Source: Bryobacterales bacterium (GTDB taxonomy: Bacteria > Acidobacteriota > Terriglobia > Bryobacterales > Bryobacteraceae). From it: a DNA stretch of 45,634 nucleotides. How positions within the stretch are numbered: the stretch's first letter is position 1; each line of letters opens with the position of its first letter. Below the pieces are notes generated by a model that ran no database searches, was not told the origin of the DNA, and saw nothing but the letters and a program-made list of their open reading frames with translations. Below are positions 1 through 7,363 of the stretch, in pieces. The position numbers and the translations under genes were made by a program. The DNA lies in NCBI GenBank assembly GCA_003135055.1, contig PLDF01000181.1, positions 2,716 to 48,349 of the forward strand, in the 5' to 3' direction.

Positions 1-42
1 CCCGAAGGGATCGTCTGTCGCTCATGTGAACGCGCTTAGAAT

Positions 43-65
43 TGAGCCGCGACCGTAAGGGAGCG
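43..65 (+). repeat. Dispersed repeat family B, copy 1
   Basis: The sequence GAGCCGCGACCGTAAGGGAG recurs with small changes at 23605-23626 (minus), 31068-31093 (minus), 38478-38516, 39271-39327 and 43927-43964. The first 101 bases hold no gene that I can see apart from this copy. Confidence 0.75.
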
Positions 66-101
66 AATTACGGCACTGAGCGGCGATAATCCCCACAACT
101 G

Positions 102-806
102 CTAAGCACCCGCCGGTCTCGGCGATACTCCAAGCATGCGCAGCCGCAATTTACGAAGGTCGCGCAGGAGGAAGTCCGGATTCAGCGCGGCGAGATCTTC
201 GCGCGGCGTGATGCCGGTTTCCACCGAGATGGAACGAATCCGGTTGCCTTGCGCGGCGACGATGTCGCTGGTGGCGTCGCCGATCAGCGAGATGGGGGTG
301 GCCCGGTCGATCCACCGGCGCCGGCGCGCTTCGGCGATGGCGAGTTTGGCGAGCCCTGCGCGCGTCTTCGCCATTTCCCCGAATGCGCCATAGCGGAAAT
401 AGCGCCGCAGACCCGCGCGGTCGAGCTTGCGCCATCCGATGCGCGTCAAGTTGCCAGTCACAAGGGCCAACAGCACGCCGCGGCGCGTGAGACGGTCGAG
501 CGTCTCCTCCACAGCGGGGCAATGCTTGTCGTGAAGCGCCGGGCACTCGCGCAAGTAGAAACGCTCGGCCGCGCGCTGGACTTCCGGAAGCGAGTCGCGA
601 ATCAGGGCGCGCCTGGCCCCGGCGTTGCGCATCATCACCGCGATGATGTCGGGATCGAGCATGCCCTGCACGGGAATGCCCTCGGTGGTGGTCTCAAGGC
701 CGGTGACGCGGCGTACGCCGTACACCAGCGCTTCGCGGTGATGCGCGCCCGCGCGTCGCACCAGCGTGCCATCGATATCGAAGAGCGCGAGCGCGGGAAA
801 AGTCAT
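102..806 (-). CDS. HAD-family phosphatase (phosphoglycolate phosphatase-like)
   Basis: A 234-aa soluble HAD-superfamily hydrolase expected to remove phosphate from a small metabolite. Motif I is FDIDGT near residues 9-14, with the nucleophile and acid/base aspartates. Motif II is VTGN near residue 116, and motif IV is GDATSD near residue 177. A helical cap domain lies between motifs I and II, as in phosphoglycolate phosphatases. It is transcribed divergently from the amidase gene that starts at 865, with about 58 bp between them. The substrate cannot be read from the sequence. Its place beside putrescine genes may be chance. Confidence 0.85.
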   Translation of the reverse strand: MTFPALALFDIDGTLVRRAGAHHREALVYGVRRVTGLETTTEGIPVQGMLDPDIIAVMMRNAGARRALIRDSLPEVQRAAERFYLRECPALHDKHCPAVEETLDRLTRRGVLLALVTGNLTRIGWRKLDRAGLRRYFRYGAFGEMAKTRAGLAKLAIAEARRRRWIDRATPISLIGDATSDIVAAQGNRIRSISVETGITPREDLAALNPDFLLRDLRKLRLRMLGVSPRPAGA

Positions 807-852
807 AGCGAATGGAAATGATAACAGTCTACGCGCGGCTACAGCGGGTGGC

Positions 853-858
853 TACAAT
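853..858 (+). promoter_or_regulatory. Putative -10 hexamer for a leaderless transcript
   Basis: TACAAT begins exactly 12 nt before the GTG start at 865, so the predicted transcription start coincides with the start codon. No convincing -35 hexamer is visible. The same 12-nt spacing recurs at 6266, 9551 and 44790. Confidence 0.45.
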
Positions 859-864
859 GTTCTT

Positions 865-1764
865 GTGCGGCTCTCAGACGGGAACCATCAACGGAAATTC
901 ACGCTCGGCCTCATCCAGATGGCATGCTCGAAAGATCCGGCCGAAAATCTCGCCAAGGCGGAGTGGCGCATTCGCGAGGCGGCGGCGAAGGGCGCGCAGA
1001 TTATTTCGGTGCAGGAACTGTTCCGCTCGCAGTATTTTTGCCGCGAAGAGAGGGCGGAATTGTTCGACCTGGCGGAGCCGGTTCCGGGGCCGACCAGCGA
1101 GAGCTTCGAGAGGCTGGCGCGCGAGCTGAAAGTGGCGATTGTCGGATCTATCTTCGAGCGGCGCACGGCGGGCGTGTATCACAACACGGCGCTGGCGATC
1201 GACGCCGATGGCCGCTTGCTGGGCCTCTACCGCAAGATGCACATCCCCGACGACCCGCTCTACTTTGAGAAGTATTACTTTACTCCGGGCGATCTGGGAT
1301 TCCGCTGCTTCGACACGCGCTACGCGCGCATTGCGCCGCTAGTGTGCTGGGACCAGTGGTATCCCGAAGCGGCGCGGCTGGCCGCGCTGGCCGGCGCACA
1401 AGTGTTGATCTATCCCACGGCGATCGGCTGGCATCCTTCTGAGAAAGCCGAGCACGGCGCGGCGCAACACGACGCGTGGCGGACGATTCAGCGCGCGCAC
1501 GCCATCGCCAACGGCGTCTACGTGGCGGCGGTGAATCGCGTGGGCTATGAGGGCCCGCCGGAGCATGGCCTGGAATTCTGGGGCGGCTCGTTCGTGGCCG
1601 ATCCGTTCGGCGTCGTGGTGGCCGAGGGCGATCATGCGGCGGAAGAGACGCTGATTGTGGAGTGCGACCCGCGCCGCATCGAAGAAGTGCGGCGCAACTG
1701 GCCGTTCCTGCGCGACCGCCGCATCGACGCATACGGACCGATTTTGAACCGGGTGACGGATTGA
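865..1764 (+). CDS. aguB: N-carbamoylputrescine amidase (carbon-nitrogen hydrolase)
   Basis: A 299-aa nitrilase-superfamily enzyme that hydrolyses N-carbamoylputrescine to putrescine, CO2 and ammonia. The Glu-Lys-Cys triad is visible: E51 in VQELF, K124 in YRKMHIPDD and C161 in LVCWDQWYPE. The last motif, with its CWDQWYPEAAR context, is typical of the AguB branch. I chose GTG 865 because the family N-terminus (TLGLIQMAC) starts about 13 residues later and a -10-like box lies just upstream. The frame is open further upstream to 766, but that part overlaps the divergent HAD gene and does not look like this family. The agmatine deiminase 250 bp downstream supplies the preceding step. The pairing makes the assignment fairly secure. 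Confidence 0.88.
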   Translation: MRLSDGNHQRKFTLGLIQMACSKDPAENLAKAEWRIREAAAKGAQIISVQELFRSQYFCREERAELFDLAEPVPGPTSESFERLARELKVAIVGSIFERRTAGVYHNTALAIDADGRLLGLYRKMHIPDDPLYFEKYYFTPGDLGFRCFDTRYARIAPLVCWDQWYPEAARLAALAGAQVLIYPTAIGWHPSEKAEHGAAQHDAWRTIQRAHAIANGVYVAAVNRVGYEGPPEHGLEFWGGSFVADPFGVVVAEGDHAAEETLIVECDPRRIEEVRRNWPFLRDRRIDAYGPILNRVTD

Positions 1765-1830
1765 GGGCGATCGACAGAGAAGTGGGGCGGCGAAGGCGCC
1801 ATGGCGGAGCAATACCCAAATTCCCGTTCA

Positions 1831-1957
1831 TTCTTATCTGCGTTCATCTGCGTTCATCTGCGGCCATATCTTCTTTGCTCATTTCTGCACGGGCCAGCCG
1901 AAAAGCTCAAACAAAACAAATATGGCCACGGATGAACACAGATGAACACGGATAAGA
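1831..1957. repeat. Long imperfect inverted repeat between aguB and aguA
   Basis: The left arm, 1831-1867, reads TTATCTGCGTTCATCTGCG and continues through a second TTCATCTGCGG to CCATA. The right arm, 1921-1957, is its near-perfect reverse complement (TATGGCCACGGATGAACAC, then AGATGAACACGGATAAGAG). About 53 bases form the loop. Each arm itself carries a tandem TTCATCTG-type unit. Similar TTCATCCGTGTTCATC-type repeats are known from several soil bacteria. It may fold as a long hairpin in RNA and insulate the two genes. Confidence 0.7.
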
Positions 1958-2015
1958 GAAAAGGGGAATCGCATCCGGTCAAGCTAAGAGCACTCCTGCG
2001 CAAGGACTCATTCAA

Positions 2016-3053
2016 TTGGCGGCATCTCCGTTGACGTCGCGCACCCCGCGCGCTCGCGGCTTCCGCATGCCGGCCGAATGGGAGCCGCACGAGGCCACCT
2101 GGATCGCATGGCCGCACAATCGCGACGATTGGCCGGGCCGTTTCGCGCCCATTCCATGGGTCTACGGCGAGATCGTCCGCAAGCTGAGCCGCGTAGAGAA
2201 GGTGCGGATTCTGGTGAGCGGCGCAGCGTTGGAGCGGCAGGCCCGCCGAATCCTGCGCCAAGTAGGCGCGCGGATGGAAGCTGTGGAGTTCTTCGAATGC
2301 CCCACGGATCGCGTGTGGACGCGCGACTATGGTCCACTGTTTGTCAAAAACCGGCGCGAGGTGGCCGCGACCGCGTGGCGCTTCAACGCCTGGGCGAAAT
2401 ACGACGATTGGCAGCGCGATGCCGCCGTGCCCGCATTCATCACCGAGCGGTTGGGCATCGCCGGTTGGACGCCCGGAATGGTGCTTGAAGGCGGCAGTAT
2501 CGACGTCAACGGCGCGGGCTTGCTGCTGACCACCGAAGAGTGCCTGCTGAGCGAACTGCAAGCGCGCAATCCGGGGATGAGCCGCCGCGATATAGAGCGC
2601 AAGCTGCGCGATTACCTGGGCGCCGATCGCATCATATGGCTGCGCAGCGGCATCGCCGGCGACGATACTCACGGCCATGTGGACGACCTGGCTCGCTTCG
2701 TGGCGCCGGACGCTGTGGTGGTGGCGTCCGAGGACGACCGCTCCGACGCGAATTACGAGCCGCTGCGCGAGAATTACGCGCTGCTGAAGGAAGCGGGTTT
2801 GCGGGTGATCAAGCTGCCGATGCCGCAGCCCGTTGTTTTTGCCGGTCGGCGTTTGCCGGCGAGCTATGCGAATTTCTATGTTGCCAATGGGCTGGTGCTC
2901 GTGCCGACGTTTAACGATCCCGCCGACCGCGTAGCGTTGAACATACTGGCGAAATGCTTCCCGGATCGCGAGGTGACGGGGATCGATTGCATTGAGTTGA
3001 TTTGGGGGTTAGGGGCGCTGCATTGCATGACGCAGCAGCAGCCGGCGGGCTAA
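2016..3053 (+). CDS. aguA: Agmatine deiminase (peptidyl-arginine-deiminase family)
   Basis: Converts agmatine to N-carbamoylputrescine and ammonia in the cytoplasm, the step before AguB. The protein is 345 aa from TTG 2016. Family signatures are PAEWEPHEATWIAWPHN near residues 18-34, the DDTHGHVDD segment with a catalytic His and Asp, the conserved VPTFNDPAD segment, and the C-terminal GALHCMTQQQP with catalytic C337. TTG 2031 and ATG 2067 are alternative starts. The conserved PRARGFRMPAEW stretch favours a start before 2067. It lies in the same direction as aguB, separated by a long inverted repeat rather than overlapping. Function is secure; the exact start is not. Confidence 0.9.
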   Translation: MAASPLTSRTPRARGFRMPAEWEPHEATWIAWPHNRDDWPGRFAPIPWVYGEIVRKLSRVEKVRILVSGAALERQARRILRQVGARMEAVEFFECPTDRVWTRDYGPLFVKNRREVAATAWRFNAWAKYDDWQRDAAVPAFITERLGIAGWTPGMVLEGGSIDVNGAGLLLTTEECLLSELQARNPGMSRRDIERKLRDYLGADRIIWLRSGIAGDDTHGHVDDLARFVAPDAVVVASEDDRSDANYEPLRENYALLKEAGLRVIKLPMPQPVVFAGRRLPASYANFYVANGLVLVPTFNDPADRVALNILAKCFPDREVTGIDCIELIWGLGALHCMTQQQPAG

Positions 3054-3277
3054 ATTTCAGCGGCAAGGGTTGGCTGCCGGTGATTTGGCGGCGCGTCCTT
3101 TATCATGCGCTACAACTGAAATGGGAGAAATGTTTACGGGGGCTGCAACGTGAACGGCGCCGGGGAGCAACCCTGGCCGGCTGCGGCGGTAGAGAAATCG
3201 CAAACAAGGTTGAGAATTGCCTCAGCGGAGGTCTTCCTGTATTTTTTTGGCGTACCCTGAAAGAAGGAGATCGAACC

Positions 3278-3518
3278 ATGGCGAGTCTCGATTGGTCGCA
3301 ATGCCCCGTCGTGGAGAGCATCCCCGGCAAGATGAGCGGCGCATGGGTTTTGAAGGGCACGCGGATGCCGGTATCCGCCATCCTTTGAAAATCTGGAAGC
3401 TGGGGCGAATATCGACGACATCATGGAATGGTTTGACGGGCTTGACCGCGAGCAGGTCAAGGCGGTTATCGAGTTTGCGGTTCGCAGTCTGGATAAAGAG
3501 CCGGTTTACGCGCCGTAG
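3278..3518 (+). pseudogene. Frameshifted DUF433 antitoxin-like gene
   Basis: ATG 3278 follows a good ribosome site (AAGAAGGAGA). The product starts MASLDWSQCPVVESIPGK, then GTRMPVSAIL, then stops. From 3384 the next frame continues the family exactly: FENLEAGANIDDIMEWFDG, then REQVKAVIEFAVRSL, to TAG 3516. One extra C near 3382 would explain the break. The joined 79-80 aa protein matches the DUF433 pattern (GTR-PV followed by FENLE-G). DUF433 proteins are usually antitoxins paired with a DUF5615 PIN-like toxin. No toxin follows here, so this is a decayed solitary antitoxin unless the frameshift is a sequencing error. Confidence 0.75.
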
Positions 3519-3622
3519 ACTGGACACCCGTCAATCGGCGCCGGGGCAAGTTTTCCGGTAACGCCGACAACGGACCCAGCCTTGGGAACGACATGTTGGT
3601 CAGAAATTTAGGAGAATGAGGA

Positions 3623-4023
3623 ATGGCTGGATTTCTGAAGTACCTGTTGGAACTAGTCAGGGGTCCTGAAGCTCCGCCGGAGCGGGTGTACAGGTTAAGG
3701 CCTGGACGGACGGAGGGGGCACTTTTCGCCTGGAGGGTTGGAGGAGTCAATAGCGCAGAGGTATAACGCTTGGCGGGACCGCTGAGAACAGTTTAACTAT
3801 AGAACAGCACCGATGGGAATGGTACAACCCTCGGCTGAAACAGGTGGAACACTCCAAAAGGGCTCGGGAAAGGCGAGACGGAAACCGTATCGACCCCACC
3901 GCCCTTAGGGAGTTGGAACGTAAAGAGCAAACAGCGCAGGCGCATTCTAGATACATGCGCGGTGTTGGTGAGGAAGAAGATCAACATTACGATCCCGGCC
4001 CGCCGGGTGCGCAGCCCTGGTAA
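3623..4023 (+). pseudogene. Orphan gene of unknown function with an apparent frameshift
   Basis: ATG 3623 follows an AGGAGAATGAGG ribosome site and encodes 47 aa beginning MAGFLKYLLELVRGPEAPPE, ending at TAA 3764. The next frame is open from 3763 to TAA 4021 and reads like a real charged protein (SLTIEQHRWEWYNPRLKQVE, later LRELERKEQTAQAHSRYM, ending DPGPPGAQPW). That second segment has no start codon before its middle. The simplest reading is one gene of about 133 aa broken by a frameshift near 3762, though programmed frameshifting cannot be excluded. I do not recognise the family. It sits between a broken DUF433 gene and a HepT gene, a typical accessory location. Confidence 0.45.
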
Positions 4024-4058
4024 AAGGCTGAATGATCAACTTCTGCCGCTCCTTTTCG

Positions 4059-4421
4059 TCAAGCCTTTGCCTGCTGGGCACGCAGCCGCTGTAAAGCTTC
4101 CTCACAGACGGCGCACAACGGCGGCAGATCGACTTGCACGATGTCCCAAAGCCGATCTTCCCGGATGGCGTCGTACTCGTGCCGCAAGCGGTTTCCGAGC
4201 GCCCTTATCTCCTTCCAGGGCTGACCCGGCACAAGGGAAGTGGCCAGATCGCCCAGTTTAGCCGCGGCTTCGCTGATCCGTTCGAGACAACGCTCAACCG
4301 CATCGTAGTTTTTTTGGTCCTTCTCGAACGCGGTTCCATCCATGCCGGCGACGTATCGTTGAATCGCTTGCGCATTTTCGATGATGTCTTCAAGACGGCG
4401 GGCGGGCTTTTCAGAAGGCAA
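4059..4421 (-). CDS. HepT-like (DUF86/HEPN) toxin of a MNT-HEPN pair
   Basis: A 120-aa all-helical HEPN protein of the DUF86/HepT family, whose members act as RNases or as targets of AMPylation by the partner nucleotidyltransferase. It opens with ARRLEDIIENAQAIQRYVAG and has the C-terminal motif LGNRLRHEYDAI. The canonical HepT motif is R-x4-H-x-Y. His and Tyr are present, but the position five before His is Gly. A neighbouring Arg may substitute, as in a sub-branch with GN-LRHEYD. The gene overlaps the upstream mntA-like gene by 11 bp, which is the usual operon order. Identification is good; activity is uncertain because of the motif variation. Confidence 0.85.
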   Translation of the reverse strand: MPSEKPARRLEDIIENAQAIQRYVAGMDGTAFEKDQKNYDAVERCLERISEAAAKLGDLATSLVPGQPWKEIRALGNRLRHEYDAIREDRLWDIVQVDLPPLCAVCEEALQRLRAQQAKA

Positions 4422-4716
4422 GGGCGCGGTCTCGGTCGATCTCTGTTTGAAAGCGCTTTTTGCGCACCGGCTCTTCGATGACGTCCACCTTGCAGCCGAG
4501 AATGCCGGAAAGTCGCCCTTCGAGCTCGCTCAGGCGGCTGAAATAATTGAGGCCTGGCTCCGAGAAATTCTGGCCGAGGCGTACCGCCAAATCGACATCG
4601 TGCGCGGAATTCTCCCCGCGGGCGACCGAGCCGAACAGGGATACGCTCAATACGCCGGCCGTGCCGAGTTCCTGTTGATGCGCCTTCAAGGCGGCTATGA
4701 CCCGATCGCGTTCCAT
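4411..4716 (-). CDS. MntA-like minimal nucleotidyltransferase antitoxin
   Basis: A 101-aa minimal nucleotidyltransferase of the MNT family. The motif SLFGSVARGENSAHDVDLAV contains GS-x10-DxD, the nucleotide and metal site. In characterised MntA/HepT pairs this protein AMPylates the HEPN toxin at the C-terminal Tyr and silences it. I chose ATG 4716 (MERDRVIAAL). The frame is open 14 codons further upstream, but those codons read through a 23-bp direct repeat. It overlaps hepT by 11 bp. The repeats just before the start are candidate operators for autoregulation. Confidence 0.85.
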   Translation of the reverse strand: MERDRVIAALKAHQQELGTAGVLSVSLFGSVARGENSAHDVDLAVRLGQNFSEPGLNYFSRLSELEGRLSGILGCKVDVIEEPVRKKRFQTEIDRDRALAF

Positions 4717-4763
4717 GGAACCAGTTTTGCACAACTCCTGGGAACCGATTTTGCACAACTCCT
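4717..4763. repeat. Two 23-bp direct repeats before mntA
   Basis: Copies at 4717-4739 and 4741-4763 differ at two positions (GGAACCAGTTTTGCACAAC versus GGAACCGATTTTGCACAAC, both then TCCT). They abut the mntA start codon on its upstream side. They may be an operator for the MntA/HepT pair or the edge of a small duplication. Confidence 0.6.
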
Positions 4764-4908
4764 AACCGCAAGCAACAGCCGTGCCATACGCGCGGAGCAA
4801 CCGTTTCAGCCCCCAGCGTTTAGCGAATAAAACATCCCTTATGAATATCTCCCGAGCGTGTTGATTAGCTCCGATCACGGCGTTATGTAAAGCTTCCAGC
4901 GGGAGCGC
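4762..4908 (-). pseudogene. Possible 3' gene fragment of unknown function
   Basis: This frame is open from a stop at 4936-4938 to TAG at 4762-4764. The last 48 codons read like protein (LEALHNAVIGANQHAREIF, then RDVLFAKRWGLKRLLRAYG). There is no start codon in a sensible place and no ribosome site. It shares the stretch with the PIN-like remnant at 4875-4946 in another frame. It may be the end of a larger lost gene; I do not recognise it. Confidence 0.25.
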
Positions 4909-4946
4909 ATGGATTCCGCATCGACGATCCCCGGCTCAACCGACAT
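4875..4946 (-). pseudogene. N-terminal stub of a probable PIN-domain toxin
   Basis: ATG 4946 starts MSVEPGIVDA, which resembles the first strand of VapC-type PIN toxins, where the D of VDA is the first catalytic acid. After ten residues the frame loses resemblance and stops at 4875 after 23 codons. It overlaps the end of an antitoxin-like stub (4936-5079), as a real TA pair would. The call rests on a very short match, so it is tentative. Confidence 0.35.
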
Positions 4947-5079
4947 TGCCGGAGATTTCCTTCCTCTGGAGAGCTCCGACACCTCCGAGATGCCAGACTG
5001 GCAGTTCGGGCTTAATTAGTCCGGCAGCACGGGCATCGCCCCCGCGTTCACGAAGGAGCCGCTCCAAGAACGCATCCAT
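4936..5079 (-). pseudogene. C-terminal stub of a probable antitoxin
   Basis: An open stretch of 47 codons begins MDAFLERLLRERGGDARAAG and contains LPVWHLGGVGALQRKEI. The tail resembles the C-terminal ends of VapB/AbrB-type antitoxins, which wrap round a PIN toxin. The N-terminal DNA-binding part is missing. An AAGGA sequence lies before ATG 5079, so a short protein could still be made. The PIN-like stub starts inside its 3' end. This looks like a decayed TA module, not an intact one. Confidence 0.4.
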
Positions 5080-5168
5080 CGAAATCCTTGCGTCGCTTGA
5101 TCAGTGAGAGACGGGCTACGGTTTTCATATAGTTTCTCTGCCCGAATGCGGCGCCTATGGCGAGAGAA

Positions 5169-5187
5169 CCGGCGGCAAGACCGCCGG
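5169..5187 (-). terminator. Hairpin after the alcohol dehydrogenase
   Basis: A perfect 7-bp GC stem (CCGGCGG/CCGCCGG, 5-nt loop) starts 3 nt after the stop at 5190. On the minus strand it is followed by TTCTCTCG, a weak T-rich tract. A plausible terminator. Confidence 0.5.
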
Positions 5188-5189
5188 CG

Positions 5190-6146
5190 TTACCGAAGCT
5201 CCAGCAGCACCTTCATCGCCCCCCGCTCCGCCGCCCGCGCAAAGGCCTTCGGCGCATCCTCCAGTTTGAACCGATCCGTGATCATCGCCTCCACCTCGAT
5301 CAGCTCGTGCTCCAGCAGCGGCAGCGCCGCTTCGAACCGGCCGCACCGCGAACCCACCAGCGTCAGCTCATTGACTACGATCGGCGCCGAATCCACCGCC
5401 ACCATCCCGTGGACGGTCGATTTCAGAATCACCGTGCCGCGCGGCCGCGCCATGGCCGCCGCTGCCCGCAGGCCATCGGGACTGCCCGTGGCATCCACCA
5501 CCCAATCGAACTCCGCCACCGGCAGTTTGCCGTCCGTCAACTCCGTTATCACGCCCGCCGCGGCGGCGATCCGCAGCTTTTCCCAGTGCCGCCCGAACTG
5601 GCGCACCGGATATCCGTGGGCGTTCAGAACCTGCGCGATTAGCAGGCCAAGTTTGCCATCGCCCAGCACCGCGATGGTTTCGCCGGGAGGTATGTTTACC
5701 TGGTCGAGGATCTCGCAAGCGGCGGCCAGCGGCTCGGTGAAAACGGCGTGCTCCAGCGGAATCGTGTCCGGCAGCACGTGCAGATTGCGCTCCGGCAGCA
5801 CGAAGAACTCCGCGAACGCGCCCGGCTGATTCACAATTCCCAGCACCCTGCGCTGTGGGCAGTGCCTTGCCATGCCCTTGCGGCACCATTCGCAGTGCGT
5901 ACAAGCGAGGTTGATTTCGCCTACCACGCGCTTGCCCACTAGCGCGCGCGTCCCGGCCTCCACTACTTCCGCGACAAACTCATGGCCCGGTGTCCCGGTA
6001 AATCCATAGTACCCGCGCTGAAGTTCCAGATCCGTATTGCAGATGCCGCCTACTAATAGCCGCAGCAACGCGAAGCCTTCTGGACGGGCGGGCAGCTCGG
6101 ATTGCCGGACCGTAACACCTCCGTTTTCGATGTGAACTGCCAGCAT
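5190..6146 (-). CDS. Zinc-dependent alcohol dehydrogenase family protein (MDR superfamily)
   Basis: A 318-aa medium-chain dehydrogenase/reductase. It has the GroES-like N-terminal domain with catalytic-zinc ligands in GGICNTDLE and PGHEF, and the structural-zinc cysteines in CTHCEWCRKGMARHC. A Rossmann fold follows with the nucleotide-binding turn VLGDGKLG. It should oxidise an alcohol or polyol with NAD(P); the substrate is not readable. I placed the start at ATG 6146 (MLAVHIENGG), where family similarity begins. The frame is open ten codons further, to 6176. It is convergent with the accessory block to its left and is read away from the small gene at 6278. Confidence 0.88.
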   Translation of the reverse strand: MLAVHIENGGVTVRQSELPARPEGFALLRLLVGGICNTDLELQRGYYGFTGTPGHEFVAEVVEAGTRALVGKRVVGEINLACTHCEWCRKGMARHCPQRRVLGIVNQPGAFAEFFVLPERNLHVLPDTIPLEHAVFTEPLAAACEILDQVNIPPGETIAVLGDGKLGLLIAQVLNAHGYPVRQFGRHWEKLRIAAAAGVITELTDGKLPVAEFDWVVDATGSPDGLRAAAAMARPRGTVILKSTVHGMVAVDSAPIVVNELTLVGSRCGRFEAALPLLEHELIEVEAMITDRFKLEDAPKAFARAAERGAMKVLLELR

Positions 6147-6242
6147 TTTCTTCAAGATACGAGATGAGTACAACACCGGTCTCCCCTCAAATGAGGGTAA
6201 TAGTAAACCCCCAATTTAGAGTAGGGAACGTCTGTATTCCTA

Positions 6243-6271
6243 TTGTATTAGCTTAGAACTTTTGATACATA
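6243..6271 (+). promoter_or_regulatory. Candidate promoter of the 55-aa gene
   Basis: TTGTAT (6243-6248) and TACATA (6266-6271) are separated by 17 bp in an AT-rich stretch. The -10 starts 12 nt before ATG 6278, so the transcript would be leaderless. Confidence 0.45.
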
Positions 6272-6277
6272 TGTACT

Positions 6278-6445
6278 ATGCTTGCCCAGAAGCTCCCAGT
6301 GTCTGCCACGGACATCGCCAATCGCAAGCAGTTGGAATCCTTGTACGCGCGGCGCACAATCATCGATGCTTTGATTGCGTCGCTCCAGGTATATGACCGA
6401 TTCCCCGCCCCGCGCGTACCCGATCAAGACCGCCAGCCGGCCTGA
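6278..6445 (+). CDS. Small protein of 55 aa, unknown function
   Basis: ATG 6278 to TGA 6443 encodes MLAQKLPVSATDIANRKQLE, then SLYARRTIIDALIASLQVYD, then a Pro/Arg-rich tail. The middle forms a continuous amphipathic helix (Leu/Ile at regular spacing, paired charges), which supports real coding. It is cytoplasmic, with no signal or membrane segment. There is no ribosome site, but a -10-like box 12 nt upstream fits leaderless translation. It is read divergently from the alcohol dehydrogenase and ends 10 bp from the convergent thioredoxin gene. I do not know the function; a helix-mediated partner is an inference. Confidence 0.6.
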   Translation: MLAQKLPVSATDIANRKQLESLYARRTIIDALIASLQVYDRFPAPRVPDQDRQPA

Positions 6446-6454
6446 GAGATCCCG

Positions 6455-7360
6455 TTACTTCCTTAGAACCGCTTGAATTCTTGCGGATAATTCCGCTTCC
6501 GGCATGACGCCCGGATGATACAGGCGCACAATACCGGCGGAATCGACCAGCACGATTGTGGGCACGGTGCTGGCCCCGTAGGCCTGGAAATTTGCAGCGC
6601 TCAGGGGCGCCGGCATGTGGGGCAACATCCCGTAGAACTGGAGCCGGATTTTATCGATGTAAGGCTTTTCCACGGCCGGCGCGGCATCCTCGCCGTTGGC
6701 GGCATATCCATAAAGCTTGGTGGGGCCGATCACCGCCAGACCTTTCGGCGAGTAGATTCTTTGCAGATCGGCAATCAGCGGCGCTTCTCCCTTACAATCG
6801 CTGCACCAATGCGCCCAGAAAAACAGCAGCACCGCGTGCCCGCGAAGGCTGGCAAGCGAGGGCGGTTTCGAGCCGAGCCATTGGCCCTCATCGAGCTCCG
6901 GCGCCGGCTTGCCTTCGAGACTCAGCAGGTTGACGTTCTTGCGGATGCGCTCCACGATGGATGTGCTGGCGAACAGCTTCGCCTGGTCGCGCAAAAACGC
7001 CACCGCTTCCGAGCGCGCCCCCTGCGCAGCCAGGGCCTGCGCGTGTACCTCGATCGACGCGCCCAGCGCGATGGGCAGCAGCGGCTCCGCATCCAGTTTA
7101 CGCTTTTGCAGCAGGGTCTCGGAAAGCTTGCGCGCATCGGCGGCGTAGGCGTCGGCGCGCGGATAGTTTTTAGCATCCAGCTGGCCGCGCGCGATCCACG
7201 ATACCGCCTCCGCCAGCTCGGGTGTCACGCCGGAATGTGTCCGGTACTCGCGCACCTGCCGCTCCGCGGCGTCGAAATTGTGCTGGGCGAGGTAGCTCCG
7301 GACGGTATCGACCACGGTGGTATCCAACATGGCGGCGTAGAGAAAGAGGGCGGGAAGCAT
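6455..7360 (-). CDS. TlpA-like thioredoxin-fold protein with an N-terminal helical region
   Basis: A 301-aa protein. Residues 1-11 look like a short cleaved signal (MLPALFLYAAM). Residues 15-150 are helical with a TPR-like character (LAQHNFDAAERQVREYR). Residues 155-301 form a TlpA/AhpC-TSA domain with the redox motif WCSDC in FFWAHWCSDCKGEAP and the cis-Pro segment STVPTIVLVD. It is probably a periplasmic disulfide reductase or an enzyme of thiol redox control. It starts 3 bp after the upstream ResA-like gene, so the two form an operon. The Ser-Asp between the cysteines is unlike the WCPPC of its neighbour and suggests a different redox partner. Confidence 0.8.
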   Translation of the reverse strand: MLPALFLYAAMLDTTVVDTVRSYLAQHNFDAAERQVREYRTHSGVTPELAEAVSWIARGQLDAKNYPRADAYAADARKLSETLLQKRKLDAEPLLPIALGASIEVHAQALAAQGARSEAVAFLRDQAKLFASTSIVERIRKNVNLLSLEGKPAPELDEGQWLGSKPPSLASLRGHAVLLFFWAHWCSDCKGEAPLIADLQRIYSPKGLAVIGPTKLYGYAANGEDAAPAVEKPYIDKIRLQFYGMLPHMPAPLSAANFQAYGASTVPTIVLVDSAGIVRLYHPGVMPEAELSARIQAVLRK

Positions 7361-7363
7361 AGG

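Noticed and set aside
3518..4023. Group II intron or insertion-sequence remnant
   Set aside because: I looked for intron-like conserved RNA ends and a transposase fragment and found neither. Two protein-like open segments explain the sequence better.
5104..5829. 241-codon plus-strand frame over the alcohol dehydrogenase
   Set aside because: It is a Ser/Arg-rich shadow of the alcohol dehydrogenase gene, with no domain.
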